Counted from the first letter of the stretch, positions 11,115-24,477 are shown. The stretch: DNA of 64,000 nt from Piper betle (GCA_033002965.1 JAURVB010013801.1:310001-374000); one strand, 5' to 3'. The notes: generated by a model from the sequence alone, not told the origin. A program made the numbers and translations.

Positions 11115-14100
11115 CTACAAGCTCCCAGTTTTACCACTGTTAAGGTTGCTTGGTTTGGACTTCGCAAAGCTCACCAAGTTTCCAAACAACTTGTCCTCTG
11201 GTTTTGAAGGCTTCTTAGATGGGGCATAAGATGTCTGGTACGATGTTGAATTGAAACCTCCGTGGCTATCGTGCACCGAGAGCCCAAACATCCTCTGGTC
11301 CAGGGGTTGTGCATTCGGCCATTGCCCATATCCATATCCCCCAAACTGCCCACTTTGAAATGTCTGCATAGTCATCCCCACCAGCCCAACTGGTTGTTGA
11401 TACATGCCCAACGGCTGACCATTTTGCATTTGTGGATAATACGTCACTCCCATCAGCTGACCGCTCTGAATTGGTTGACCATGCATTGGCACTGTACCCA
11501 TAGGATAGCCAACCTGGCCCGATTGTGATAAAACGCCAGACTGAAGGCCGGGATGCATTTGTGGAGGATAAATGCCCATTCCACCGGTCTGCTGAAGAGC
11601 CGGCATGCCAGGTTGCGTATAAATTCCTACACCAGTTTGCTGAATATTCATCATAGATTGATTACTATAGGTGCTTCCAACAGGTGGGGCAGTACCCACT
11701 AGTGGGTTAGATGTTTGCATCTGTTGAATGATTTCTGATGGTTGGCTTTCCCATGGGGGTGGTGGAAGAGCATTTTCATTACCACTTGGAGCACCTAAGG
11801 CACAAAGTAATATTAAAGAATTCACAGATATAACAGGTTCCAGATTGCAAGAAACACATAATGGTGTGCACTGTCGCCATTATTATATATCTATCTATTT
11901 AACGAACAAAACTATTTCCTCAAAAAAAATAAAAAGCCAAAACTATTGCGTATAGGTGCTCACAGATAACCAGAAATGCATATGAAAATTTCAATTAATT
12001 TCTTCATATGATAATATATATTTAGTACTAGGATGTACAAAACTACAATATATAATAAATGAGGTAAGGAATGCTAAAAAGTACTAGTTCGTTTGCTTAA
12101 CTGCAAAGGAAGGAGTACATACCAAATATATTCTGCTGCTGCTCTGGGTTCTGAGCAACCGGGCCGTTCCACAGGGACATAGGAGCATATGCACTAGTCT
12201 GTCCTAAGTTATATGTACTACTTCCATTGGAATGAGATACAGGTAAAGACTGTTGCTGCAATGTTGGGGTAGCTGCTGTCGATGCTGAACCAAGAGTTGT
12301 TGATTTTGAAATGTTAGGAGCAGTGCCCCCACTAGTCTCAGGAAACATGTCTCCAAGTACTATCAAGTCCATCTGAACAGCAGGAGCAGCATTAGTGGTT
12401 GGTTGGCTGACAGGTACAAGAGCTAACGCATTTTCATCAGTTGTAGATGGTGGATTAAGATCACCGCTTAGAAGGTCCATAAGAGGATCTACTTTAACTA
12501 AACTTAAATTGCCATTGCTATTTCGAGGTGCATCAGGACCAGGAAGCAACAATTGCTTGAGAGGATTTTGGGCCTCTCCAGCAGAGGTGGACCTACATAT
12601 GAAATGGCAAATCAAGTTATTGATTATTTATCTACATATATGATTTATAAAACAAAATTGTGCAGACATGTCACAGTAACTATGTAAGAATACTCAAACG
12701 CCAATTGGGCCAGTGATAAAGCTCAAGTTACTCATGATTCCAAACTTATAAGATTGAAAGAAACAATTTCTCATCCCACTCATAAATACTCATCCAAAAG
12801 ACTAATAAAGTGCAACTCAAATGAAATAGAAATACTAAAACCCACCATTTCCATGAGTAAAGATTCCTATAATAAGATACTAGTCATTTCGACCATCAAA
12901 GTAAATTAAGTAATCACGACTGACAATTATGCAGAAGCAGAAAAAAGTTCAAAGGATTGGTGAAGGAGATTAAAAGGTACCCCTGGTCCATCCACTTGCT
13001 ATTTGTATCATCGACATCTACCAATCCTGCAAGAGATTTCTGTTTGTCCATTCGGGCAGATGTTCCAGAAGATAGTCCATCATGTTTTGCAAGAACACGC
13101 TCCAAATCATCATTGAGTGTGAGTCCCTGACGAAGCAGTTCCTCGTCCCTGCAATGATTAATAACTTCACATCCATAGTTTATAATGTAACCTCGAGGAA
13201 ACATTATTGATGCCAGTTGAAAAAACTACTGCAAAGTAAATAACCCTTTTCTACAGCCAGATCAGTAAAAGATTTTCTTTTAAGCACTTAAAGTAATTGC
13301 CATCATCTTCTAAAGTAATAACCCCAGACAGTAGCAATTAAATAATGAAACGATATATCTTACGCTGTGGTATTGACAAGTTGTACAACTCGCTGCTTGT
13401 ATGTACGACACTGTTCAACAAGATCAACAATAACTTCCTGCTTGGGTCCCTGAAAAACGAAAAAGGCGTGTCATCAAAAGCAGACATTCAAACGACACTT
13501 TGAAACTCCAAGGAGATATCATAAGAGAAAATAAGTTATTCTGGAAGGTAGCGTTTTCCCTTTTCTATATAAATGTAATCAACTAGATAGAATAAAATGT
13601 AGGAGACATTCTTAAACATTTAAGGAGAATAGAAGTATCATAGGAAAATATAACTAATTCTGATGGGAAGCATTTTCCTTTTTCTAAATAAATGCAACCA
13701 ATAGTCAATTATATGGGATTTCATAGGGAGTTGCGATTCATAAGGAAATGAAAAAAAGGTTACTCAGTCAATTGGTTTCAAGAGCTAAACTTTAGATGCC
13801 ACCAAGCTTCTTTAGGTATTTCCAATACAATAACAGGGTTTGGTTTGGCCATCCTTTGTATACAACAAATTACCCAAAAGGAAAACACCATTGCCATTGC
13901 ATAAATCAGGAACACAAAAATAGGTCAACAGGAATTTATGTATAATAAACCTATCAACAAGAATTTATGTATAATAAACCTATCAACAAGAATTTATGTA
14001 TAATAAACCTATAACAGGTTAGTATTGCAAACTTACCTCTCTGTTCCCTGGATCCAAGGCATTTAACATTTCTGAAAGAACGTCCACAATGCCATGGGCG

Positions 14101-16564
14101 TTTTGAACCTCTGACAAGCTGAGTATATATATAACATTAATCAATATGAACCATCATCTTGTGTACGAGATCCACAAATTGTTTGGTACATGCAAAAGAT
14201 CCTTTTTATCCACTTTTGTAACACAATAACTACTTTGTATATGTCATACAGCTACATATAAACAGGGAATCATATGTAGCAAAATTTCCATTGATGAATG
14301 AGGGAGAATGACAAAGACGGAATTCATATCAAAATTACATAACCTATACCACGTAAAAATATATGAAATACCTCATAGTTGGAAGGTCAGAAGCCGTGGA
14401 AGACTCAGCAGCACCTTGTTGCACTTCAGACTTGTGCAAATTTTGGGGATAAGATGTAAGCGGATGTGTTTGAGGAGGTGTGAAAATAGGTACAGCATTC
14501 TCAGACTTTTGGGGAATCACTGCACCAGAGCGCTGTCACCCGAGAAATACAATGTCAGTTAATTCAGTACATTAAGAACAACACTGAAACAACATTTGTA
14601 AGAAACGTGTACTTGTTAGATGAAAACATATGTTACAGTACATAATGGTTATGATCATTGGCCAAAATAGACATCTGACAAAAGCAATAAAGATTAGCCA
14701 GTGCATAAATGAGCCATTGTCATAAGATCCCACCACCATGACATCAAAATGCATCAAGAGAAAAAGGCGGATGAAACTATCATCAAGGTAAGCCTACCAA
14801 TAACTCTTGGTACGCATCATAGTATTGTGGATATCTAGCTCTTGGCCCTCCAAAAGCTTCTTGCCATGTATCAATCAGAACCAATATCTTTTCCTTCACC
14901 TGAAAAACAGGTTGCTACAAGAACCAAATACAGGAAACTTATTCCTTCTGATCTAAAGAAAAATGGAAAAATGAAATGATAAATTGGAAAAGAAAATGAC
15001 GACCTTCTTTTTCACTATCTTCACCATTTCAAGAAGGATGCCCCTTTCAGCAACATGTATGTGAACAGCATCCCCACAATTTTTAACCACAGTTTCTAGA
15101 AGCTAGGGCACACTAAAAGAATCAGTAAAATGAATAGTCAAATCAAGCATATCATTCAAAAAGTAACTAGATTGTGCAAGCAAGAGAACACCAAAGCTTT
15201 GAAAATTGAGGTTCTTAGTTCTAGACAATGTTGTCCTTCTAGTAAATGTAAATGTAAATTTTTTCTCCAAAAAGTAGCTCCTGCCTTGGTGGGGATCAAT
15301 TCTAAACTTCGAGTTTGCATGGTCTCAATAAAATAGGCAGACCTTGAGAATCACCTGAGACGTGGATGCCACCTATCTAATAAGTTGAGAGCTTAGTTTA
15401 TTCCGAAGGCAGAAATTTTAGACATTGCCACAGCTAGGGGCAGTGAATCTAGTGACAAATATCTGGATACAATGTTCCCTTATGCGTGAACAATGCTACC
15501 AAAATATTTCATATTTTATTTCCGGATTCTGTCCCCCCCCAAAAAAAGTGAAACTTTCCTCAGTTCTGCACAATAAAAAATACTTCACTTAATACTAAGA
15601 GTTTGCAGCGGGTCAACTTTCTCCCTTTCAAGATCGAGTCCAAATGGACACCTAGCATAAAAACTTCAAATGTATTTTCAAAAAGGGTGTGAGTATCACA
15701 TTTGGTGATACCAAATCCATCCCTCGATCTCAATTTCTCAACCTAACTACATAAACTGATAATTATGATCATGCAGTTATTCCATTCATATTCCTTATTT
15801 AAAAAGAACAGGTGGCCACAAATGAACAAAGGTACATAGAAATCAGAACTTACTGTTAAAGACAAAAGTTGAACCTTCGAGTTTTTATGCCTAATTCGTT
15901 TTTTGAGGCCCCTGATAACATCCTTTGCTTGTCTGATTCAGCATAAATCACAAAAATACGTCAATTCCTAATAAAAGGTCACAAATAATACATTGACGAA
16001 AAAATAATTCAAACTGATATAATAAAAAAAGTTAACCAGTTCTAGTAACATCTAATTTTACCAACAACCAAAATAGTAAGCTTTTCAATTGCCCATATCA
16101 TGATACAAACCAACCAGCGTCCAAAGCAACAGTAGAAAAAAGAATCACGACATGGAAAAAAAATATTGGGATGATATAAAGTAAAAAATCCTATTATCAC
16201 CTAAACTAGCTTACACAAAATTTTTAACTTTAAAATTCCCCATCATGGTACAAAGCAATCTAGCATCCAAAGCAACAGTAATAAAATTCTTACTACATGA
16301 AAAAATAAATCCAATCTGGCAAAAGAAAATTTTTTGTCATGAATTTCCCATATCATCATACAAACCAATCCAGCACCCAAAGCAACAGTAGGGGAGTAGA
16401 AAATTTTAAATTTCAGAGCAGAAGAGACCTAAAGGACCAAAAAACAAAGGGTTAAAAAGCTACCCAGGATCGCGATTCAGGATGTTGCAGATCTCCAAAT
16501 TCATCGCCCAGTCAGGACCGATCAGCTGGTCGCTCGCCGCCCGCGACACCAACGGATGCACCAT
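11115..16564 (-). CDS. TOL: TOM1-like (TOL) protein, VHS and GAT domains
   Basis: Ten exons on the minus strand: 16464-16564, 15854-15932, 15004-15102, 14798-14899, 14372-14532, 14037-14118, 13364-13449, 12981-13148, 12123-12592 and 11115-11794. All junctions keep frame; 675 residues, the size of the longer Arabidopsis TOLs (TOL6/TOL9). Plant TOLs bind ubiquitinated plasma-membrane cargo and pass it to ESCRT for vacuolar sorting, replacing ESCRT-0. Seen in sequence: VHS domain from about residue 9 to 150 ([20 protein letters not shown], then ETVVKNCGD, then DTWQEAFGG); GAT domain across roughly 182-270 ([40 protein letters not shown]); NPLKQLLLP just after; a Gln/Pro/Gly/Met-rich disordered tail in the last exon; and the conserved C-terminal [20 protein letters not shown]. 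The gene looks intact. Which TOL paralogue it is remains uncertain. Confidence 0.93.
13933..14014. repeat. 29-bp tandem repeat in a TOL intron
   Basis: Almost three copies start at 13933, 13962 and 13991. The first two are identical over the unit AATTTATGTATAATAAACCT plus ATCAACAAG, and the third breaks off into ATAACAGG. They lie in the intron ending at the 14037-14118 exon side. This is a recent minisatellite, not a CRISPR: the repeats abut directly with no spacers. Confidence 0.85.
16090..16392. repeat. three dispersed copies of a 43-bp motif in TOL intron 1
   Basis: Related blocks begin near 16092, 16240 and 16347. Each reads roughly CCCATATCATgATACAAA, then CCAgCg/aCCC, then CCAAAGCAACAGTA. 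Spacings are about 148 and 107 bases. They look like remnants of a diverged tandem array. Confidence 0.65.
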
Positions 16565-17944
16565 TTTTTGCAGCAAAGATGCAACCTTTCCCCCAAAATC
16601 ACCGCAAAAGAGGCTCACCTCAACGAGCAGATAACGGAAAAGAAGGGCAGCCCAAGCAGCTGCGGTCGAACCACCAAATCTAAAACTCAGAATCCGCCCA
16701 CTGGTGGAAACGAAGGAAGTCCGGCAGGGACGACGATCGGTGGCAGAACCGTGGTCGGAGAAGAGGCCGCCGCCGGTGAAGACGCCGGAGACTGGTCGGA
16801 GGGTATGGAGGTTGGAAGTCAGACCATGTCTACCGGCGACAAAAGTCCGCTGATTTCTCTCTTCTGTTTTATTACTCTTTTATTTATTATACAAAATAAA
16901 ATTAAATATCTCTTATTAAGAAAATATTAATCGGGAAAATTTAAGTCAAAATTGTATATATGAATACAATTTATCAATTTTGTAAAATTTAGAAGATAAA
17001 AATTTCCCTCTTTAATATAAGGTAAGACGTAGATATTATTTAGTTAGAAATTTGATATTTGAACTGCTGTGACTACAACTCATCTAAATCATATTTTTAA
17101 ACATGTTCATGGACAAAATAATAAATAGGGCCCATAAAACTCTAAGACATTGCTTCGAAGAAAAATAGAAAAATGTAACACATATATTGGGATCATAATT
17201 AGCTGTTTTTATAATATAAATAGCTGGAAATTAGTGTCAACTTGGTGGAGAGGATGAGAAAAAAACAGACAAGAGGAAGAATATGATCATTGTCTTCTTC
17301 TCAAATATTCTTCTTTTTCCCCAAAGTTTCTCAAAGTTTCTTCTTGGACTCAAGTAATGAGCATCTTCTTGTCGGTTTATCTCGAATTATTACTATTTTA
17401 CGATCTAAACTGGCCATATTTGTGCACAAAGTAATTGGGATATTACTCAAGTTTATACGAACCAACAAAACTAACAAAACTCATCATAATTCCTCAACGT
17501 AGAAATGCGTTTTTTGGTAAATAAAAAAAACCTCTGATGCTCCACAGCACCCGCCGTCTCATCTTTTCTCTTGGGCATTTGTCTTTGGCTCTTTGCTCCT
17601 TGTTTCTGATGAGTAGTCAAACAATCTACGATGCGTGGGCATTATAAGTGATGGGGGAGGAATAATATTATCTTTGGAGAGAATTATTGTTTTTTAGTTT
17701 TGATCAAGAACTATTGCACAATTGGGTATTGCAATTTGCAAAGTACAGATTGTGATCAACTATGAAACGAAAATCTATACGTTTTCTAACCGAGATGGTT
17801 CTTTTTTGGTCAGCTTTTGCTTAGAAAAAAGGGTAAGCTTCTTCAACGCTGTCTTCTAAGGTATATAGTTTTTTTCACTTTCACGAAAGTAAAAGGTAGT
17901 CTAGTTGTTAAGCAAGCATAAGATGTAATTAAGGGTAAGTATTT
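16565..17944. other. TOL promoter side and intergenic, no gene seen
   Basis: The first 250 bases hold GC-rich sequence that is presumably TOL 5' UTR and promoter. The rest is AT-rich. No reading frame has recognisable similarity. Confidence 0.45.
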
Positions 17945-17952
17945 GATCATTT

Positions 17953-18560
17953 CATAGTTGTAAACATTGGCCGAATCGGCCGATTTAATTTGGCTCGGTG
18001 TAAAGTTGAGTTAAAATACCAGCAGATCATTTGGGTAAAAAATTAGACTAAAAATTAATCAATTCAGGCCAACCTGAGTCAATTCTCACATAGTCAAGAC
18101 GGCAACCGTCAATCGATTCAAGCGGGGTAGCTGTTGCAGGTGGGGGAGAGGGGGTGCCAGGGGCAAGATGGCGGGGGTGGCAGCGTGTGGGGGGCGGGGT
18201 AGCCAGGGGGCTCCACGGGGAGGTGGCAGGGGATGGGGTGACTGACAGGCGGCATGGGGTGGAGGAGATAGGCAGGGGGGAGATGGGAAAAGATAGAGAA
18301 GAATGAGGGGATAGTTTAATTAATAAAAACGGACTCGTTCTTTACTTGAAAAATCTTAAAATATAAAATATTAAAAATATAACAAAAAATAATCTAATGA
18401 CGTGTTCTATAATGATGATGGGGATAGGGAGGAGGAGATCAATGACTGATTTTGATCAATTTAAGTGAACCAATTCTTTTCCCATTTTTTATGAATCGGT
18501 CCGATTTAATGACTTCTTTCAAATTTGATTTAACGTCCGATTTCGATTTTTACAACTATG
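17953..18560. mobile_element. hAT-like non-autonomous element (608 bp)
   Basis: The left end reads CATAGTTGTAAAC and the right end is its inverted copy (TTTTTACAACTATG). Both continue into CCGAATCGG-like sequence, as in many plant hAT elements. The flanks are GATCATTT at 17945-17952 and GACCATTT at 18561-18568, an 8-bp target duplication with one mismatch, as expected for hAT. The middle is G-rich (about 18120-18260) and codes for no transposase, so it depends on an autonomous partner. Confidence 0.75.
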
Positions 18561-18570
18561 GACCATTTTG

Positions 18571-19590
18571 ATCGAGGATCAGCCAAAACGAATATGAAAA
18601 ATATTATTTGGACCACAAAATTTATACCTAAATCAAACTCAACTAAAATATTTCAAAGTGACTTCATTAATTGGTCGAGCATTTATTTGATCATTTCGGT
18701 TATTAATCAAAATAACACTATATTTTAATAAAAACTGATTGCAATTTAAAATATAAAAATATATTATTATTTTAATTTTCAAAATAAATAATAAATAAAT
18801 TATAGAATTTTTAAAACTTATTAATTAGTTTCAATACAATTTTTGTTTGAATCAAAGTGTTAAAATTTGGGCAAACAAACACTCGCCAAGGCATTAAAAA
18901 AAGAGACATTTACCTTTACATATGAGATACAGCAAATATCATTTATTGTGAATTGGAAGGAAAATTTTTATTTATTATATGTGGGAGGGAGAAAATATTT
19001 AAGGTCTAAAATGCCTTTAAGAAATATTTTACCATTGGGAAGGATTTGGTTCACTCAAAAAATATAGTGGGTTGGGTTTGGGTTAAGAATATTGTAATAT
19101 ATAGATATGATTTGGTGAAGGGAGAGCTTTCTTTTAATGGCAAGCCCTGCATGAGATGAACACCAAGGGTTTTTCTATATCATCCTTAAAGCCGTTGTTG
19201 CTGCCGCCGCAACTATCGTTGTTGTTACTGCTACTACTATTGGTGAGTAGTCACAAGCCTTCCTCCCTCCTTTCTTGAAATTATTGCCCCCCTCCCCCTC
19301 TCTTCTTTCTCCCTCTTTCTACGAGCAATAACCAATATTTAATAATTGCCTCTTTTCATGTGCTAAATTGGTAAATTAATTAATTAATTAAAATAGGAAT
19401 AAGATAACCCCTAATTGGTTGTAAAATTATTTTTGGTGTAAAATCATAAGGTAATTGATAATTAACCTAAGTATCCTAATTAATTGAACATCATTAGTTG
19501 ATTTTAACTAATACAACAACTCGTAACTAATGGGTTCGAGTGTGGCCCTAGTCGACATCTTAAGCGACTCCACTGGACCTTCAAGATCCA
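18571..19590. other. AT-rich intergenic, no gene seen
   Basis: Mostly A/T with a short GC-bearing stretch near 19130-19330 (CTGCTGCCGCCGC-like and CT-rich). No gene is recognised. The last part may already belong to the LTR-like repeat that follows. Confidence 0.4.
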
Positions 19591-19599
19591 TCAACTTTC

Positions 19600-21627
19600 A
19601 AGTTATGCTTTCCAAAGTCGGTTCGATAAAAAAATCATAAGAGTTAAGTTTAATTGAGTTAACTATCAATTTCAATTGATTTTCATAATTTTATTGAGAT
19701 CTTGTTCGCGATTAGTGTGTGAGGATATTTTCGTCAATTGCCCTGAGTTTTTCCGGGCTTTTCGATATCTTAGGCTAGAATTTAAGTGTGTGGGTTGAAT
19801 CCCAAAACGTATTTTATAAAATACTAAAATCCTCATTTCAATATCTTTATTTGATTTATCAGAATCTTGCACAATTTTGGCACGTTCAATATGTAAATAA
19901 TGTAAATGTGATTGATGTGTTGAGCGATGTGTTTAAATTATTGTCTCGTATGTCATGTCATTTACCTATCTAGGATTGTTACATGTCATTGACGAACTGC
20001 ATTATATAAGTGTTGAGTAATGGTCTACATTTGCTAGGCTATGCAGAGTCAAACTTGCCATAATAGGATGATGAGTCTTCTCAGGTTTATTAGAACTCTC
20101 TCTCTCTCTCTTTGCGTAATCTATTGTTGGGCTCGCGTGTTTTGTTTTCACTTCGTAGGATATAATTAGTGGCATTTTATTGGATCTCACTATCTACGGG
20201 TCATCTTAATGATTTTTTGGATTAATAGAGCTTCGAGGTGGAGATCCCTTGATGAGTTTTTAAAAATACAAGATCTAGTTCAGAAGTCACACTTTTGAGC
20301 TATATGATTTGACCCTACCCAGGCCATATTCTATGATTTCGGATTACCGAGGGGCCAGGTTGGTACCCACCAGTGGTGCTTGGTTAGTGGTTAATTGAGT
20401 GATATGATTATCTATATACTACATGCTAGTAGTCTATCTTAGTGATTTAGCATGTGTGGGTGTGGGTTCTCCATCGAGTATATCTAGATCATGTCATGTT
20501 TCAAATGTAATCAGTTAGGTCCTATTGACAGCAGGTATATTGTCGTCGACTAGATTTTAGCTCATGCATAATATTGACATGTTACTGTTGAATATTCTGG
20601 TTTGTGTGTGTGATTAGCTTAGTGAGTATAATTAGGCTCTATTGGCCTTTTTGTGATTAGTTTGTGTGTGGATGAGTTTCTAATTTCCTTTTGGTTTCTT
20701 TCGTGGATAACTATTATATCTACTTTCCAGTTTTGTTGTTTCCCTATTAGTTATTTATAACTTAGTGACACTCATTGATGATGCATTTTTATTATGTGCA
20801 AGTGAGTGGTAGTGGCATTGGCCAGCGTAGGAACACGAATTACGAGGAGGTTGGAGATGCTAGGTTGGTGTTGTTTTGTCTACATGTTGTTGTGTTGTGG
20901 AGGCTTTCGGATTTCAAATGTGAACTTGTGGGCCTTGGGCTAATTTTAGAAATGCAAATGTGGTTGTGGCAGTTGTATTTTGTTATTCCTAAATGTAGTT
21001 TTAATGTATTTTGTGCAAGAATTTTCCAAACCCTAAAGTCCTGTAACTAAAGGTTTAATAAATCCCATATGCTAAACTTTGTTACTTGTGTAGGTACCAA
21101 AACAAAAAAACATGGGTTAGAAGAGCTTCTCGACATTGATTTATAGGTTAAAGGACTCATGTGAAGACTAGGCAAGTCAATCCACCTGAAGAATGAAAAA
21201 TTGTGTTGCAAGTGCTTTGTGGTATGAAATGATTGAGGTGGAACACCTCCTAAGTGATTATGTGTGTGAAAATGATGTGAATGTAATGTTATGTGTTTCT
21301 TTTTGTTATTTTTGCAATTAAATAAGTTGTGAAAATTTTTCCAATGTCTTTTTACAGGGGAGATTATCGAATTTTCTCTAGGATTTTAGTATCTTTTACA
21401 ATGTCTACTCATTTAAGTGTCCTAATTAGATGAGCCCAACCCTAAGTGTCTTTGCATGTATTTTGAGTTTTATTTGTGCATTAGATTCTCTCTAATTTTT
21501 GTTTCTGAAGCCTTGAGTGTTTTGGGTCTTTGTGGGTCAATTTACATTTTGGTGGGTTATGAATTAACATCTCGAAGTTTATCATTACGATTTGGTTCAC
21601 ATTGAAGACCGAATCGGGGATGTTACA
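19600..21627 (+). mobile_element. LTR-like repeat, family copy A (old)
   Basis: The block near 20165-20260 (GTGGCATTTTAT, ATCTCACT, GGATTAATAG, GAGATCCCTT) matches copies B and C in the same order. The right end GGGGATGTTACA at about 21616-21627 corresponds to the GGGGTGTTACA end of copy C. I read it as a long terminal repeat, or a non-autonomous retroelement, of a Ty3/Gypsy-like family. No polymerase domain is present. The left boundary is approximate. Confidence 0.5.
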
Positions 21628-21849
21628 ATTCAAATATTACAAACCACATCAGCTCCAAGCCAGAACTAATTATAGTTCAAGGAGAGATGTTACCTCAGTT
21701 GTAGTGAGACACTTCCACTAGTACAAGTTATAATAATACTCTGATATAATACACTACAAATAATATAGTAGCACAATACATTACAATTTAGTATAACAGT
21801 ATAGTATAGAATCAAATATTTAATCCTCGAAAACACCGTCCGGTCCCTA

Positions 21850-22260
21850 GACATTAGTTAATAGGTATAACATGAGCAATATTAGTATTGTAATTACGAG
21901 AGTAGCAATAACAATTTAACAATAACAGTGATAATATCAATGTTGATAACAACGCAATAGTAGTAACAATGTCAGTATCAATAACTCTAACACTATCAGT
22001 AATAGTAACAATAACATTCATAACAATAATAACAGTTTCAGTCTTGACAATCTTGTGAGTAGCTTTAACAATAATAATGACGAGATAGTAATGATAACAT
22101 TAACAGTAACAATAGTGAAAGCACGATCGATAACAATAATAGTAATGATATTGATAGTAATAACGATAACGACAGCCCCAACCGTATGGTAATAATAACG
22201 TTAAAGCTACAATAATGAAGATAGTAATGGTGTGGTATCAATAATACTAATCGTATTGAA
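21850..22260. repeat. cryptic three-base simple-sequence tract
   Basis: About 400 bases built from degenerate AAC, AAT, AGT and GAT steps (AACAATAACAGT, TAATAGTAACAATAAC) with very few C or G runs. It looks like an ancient, heavily mutated trinucleotide array. Confidence 0.6.
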
Positions 22261-22399
22261 TTTCACATGATTGGTAAAAACCACAATATGATATTAACCT
22301 AACAATAAACAGACAAAGGATGAGTCCTATGAACCTAGTATTACAGCTCCTATCAGTCGATCAACATCAGCGAACAGCTTTCACGTACCTAATCGAATA

Positions 22400-24140
22400 C
22401 CCAAACTCTGTAAACCTTGTGACTCGATTTAGGGTTTTATATTATGAACTAATCAGTTAGACCGTTATTTTCAATTGGATCAATTTTAGAACATGCGTGC
22501 TAAACCGATGCCAGTTTTGTGTTATAAACCATAAGAGTCATGTGTGCCCAAGTATATGATGATAAAGTTAGTAAGACAACAACAAAATGAGTTATTAAAA
22601 TATATAAGAGTATGCCATTTTTTTTAATTTTAATTCGATTGTAGAATTATTTTTAGGCTGAATAATGCATTAAGATACGTTACGGGCAGTTGGGTGGGTT
22701 ATTAGTTATAGAGTATGTCATTGTAATGTTGTGATGTGTATTATATTTTATGAAAATTTTCCCTGTTTTTCTAAAAAAATTTAGAATTATTACTAGTTAG
22801 TATTATTTTTCTCGAGTCAGAGTCGAGTCATGTTTTAATTACGAGACGACCACTCGTTTTTTCTCCCCGACCACTTGTTTTCTTTCCCCGACACCTTACG
22901 AGATGACTCTTGACCTTCTTCCCATTTACCATCTGACACCATCACCATCTAGCTGCCACCATCCTCCTCACCCAACTCCACTCTCCTTTTTTCTCCTTTC
23001 CCTCTCCCCCACGATGGCCACAACCTTGTCGCCATCGCCGCGTGACTGATGATTAGGTATAGAATTTTATCTGATTTTATTTAATAATGAATTATTTTAT
23101 AATTTTATTGTGATGGTAAATAGGTGTCAGTTTAAATTTAAATGCATGTTAACAAATGATAATAGTGAATTAGAGTTTGAATTTAAATGCATGTAAATAG
23201 ATGTTATCTTGTATGGATTGATGAGGAGTGTAGTATTCATGCATCATACTGGGCTTTAGTATTTAGTCTTGATGTGTAAGAACGGATTAGGAGCTCGCCG
23301 CCTAGGCACGTGGACATGCTCGGAGCTTCTACTAGGTTCGTTTAGGACTCATTTCCTATTTTATGCTCTATTCTATTGTGTATCTTGTTAATACTTGCAG
23401 GGCAAGTTAAGTGGCATTTTATCAAATCCCACTTAACCCGGGTAATCGATTGATCTTTCAGATTAATAACCCTCAAGGATGAGATTCTTCGTGTATGTTT
23501 TCGAAAACAAGATCCACCACAAGTTGTCTTTTGGGCCTATTATATAAATCCCTTCCCAGGTCTATCTATATAGTTTTATTGAGTTTTCAGTGAGATGAGA
23601 GATGAGAAAACCAACTCGCACATACTATGAGCAGGTGTATGTGCCAGTCAAAACAGGCTCTGGAATAGTGAGCGAGTTGTTCCAATCCCGAGGGATTTTG
23701 GCAACTCCCATTTTGAGTTCCTCACACCCTGAGAAGCGAGGAGGTTTACGGGTACTATTTAGTACAGTGCATGTCTGGACTTGTGGTTTAAAGGGTACTA
23801 AAGGTGACTGCTTAAGAGTACTTGATCTTCGTGCTCAAAGCTAGGAGAATTATGGAGGAAAGGAGAGGGCTTAGGATATATTAGTAATCCCGATGGACCA
23901 AAAAATGAAATGAGAAAATGTCGAAAGAGGCATCAACAGCAACAGAGCAGTCAATTCAAGATGCTACCGGGTTTGTAACCCAGTGGCTCCTCGGTAGGTG
24001 CCCTTCAGAGAGTTTACGAGAAGCATATGAATGTTTTCCTTCATATGATAGTTTGCTCTCATAGCCAGTTTGATATTAGTTATATTTTTGGACCAGTAAC
24101 ATTCGTTATTGACGTATTTTTATAATATATATACGTGATG
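22400..24140 (+). mobile_element. LTR-like repeat, family copy B
   Basis: It matches copy C, in opposite orientation, over most of its length: GGGTGGGTTATTAGTTATAG near 22690, the GAGCTCGCCGCCTAGG block near 23290, the GTGGCATTTTATC to GATTAATAACCCTC block near 23410-23470, a TATA-like TATATAAATCCC near 23540, and GTGGTTTAAAGGGTACTAAAGG near 23785. The conserved TATA-like box in the same place as in copy C suggests a promoter and supports the LTR reading. No polymerase genes. The right boundary is uncertain. Confidence 0.6.
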
Positions 24141-24424
24141 ATCATGAGTAGGATGAACCAGGGAGCAATGACGTCAGATGATAACATATTTAATATTTTG
24201 AGGATGATATAATGATATGCAATATATGATGATGTTGTGTGATATGATGTATGTTGTAGTAGAAAGATTGCTAATGATGACATATTAATAAATATGTTTA
24301 AATATGCACAACAAGTAAGTCAAGACCTAGAATTGATGAGAAACGTGAATAGAATGCACAAGTAGGTTGAGACCCAAGCTTCAGAATGATTATATAATAG
24401 ATTAAAAAGTTGTGTGAATGAAAA

Positions 24425-24426
<2 letters not shown>

Positions 24427-24474
<48 letters not shown>
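24427..24474. repeat. (AT)n microsatellite
   Basis: About 24 uninterrupted AT units. Length is likely to vary between individuals. Confidence 0.95.

Positions 24475-24477
<3 letters not shown>

Noticed and set aside
13933..14014. CRISPR-like direct repeats
   Set aside because: The units abut without spacers, and the locus is a plant intron.
18120..18300. GC-rich patch as a gene exon or CpG promoter
   Set aside because: It lies wholly inside a hAT-like element bounded by inverted ends and a target duplication.
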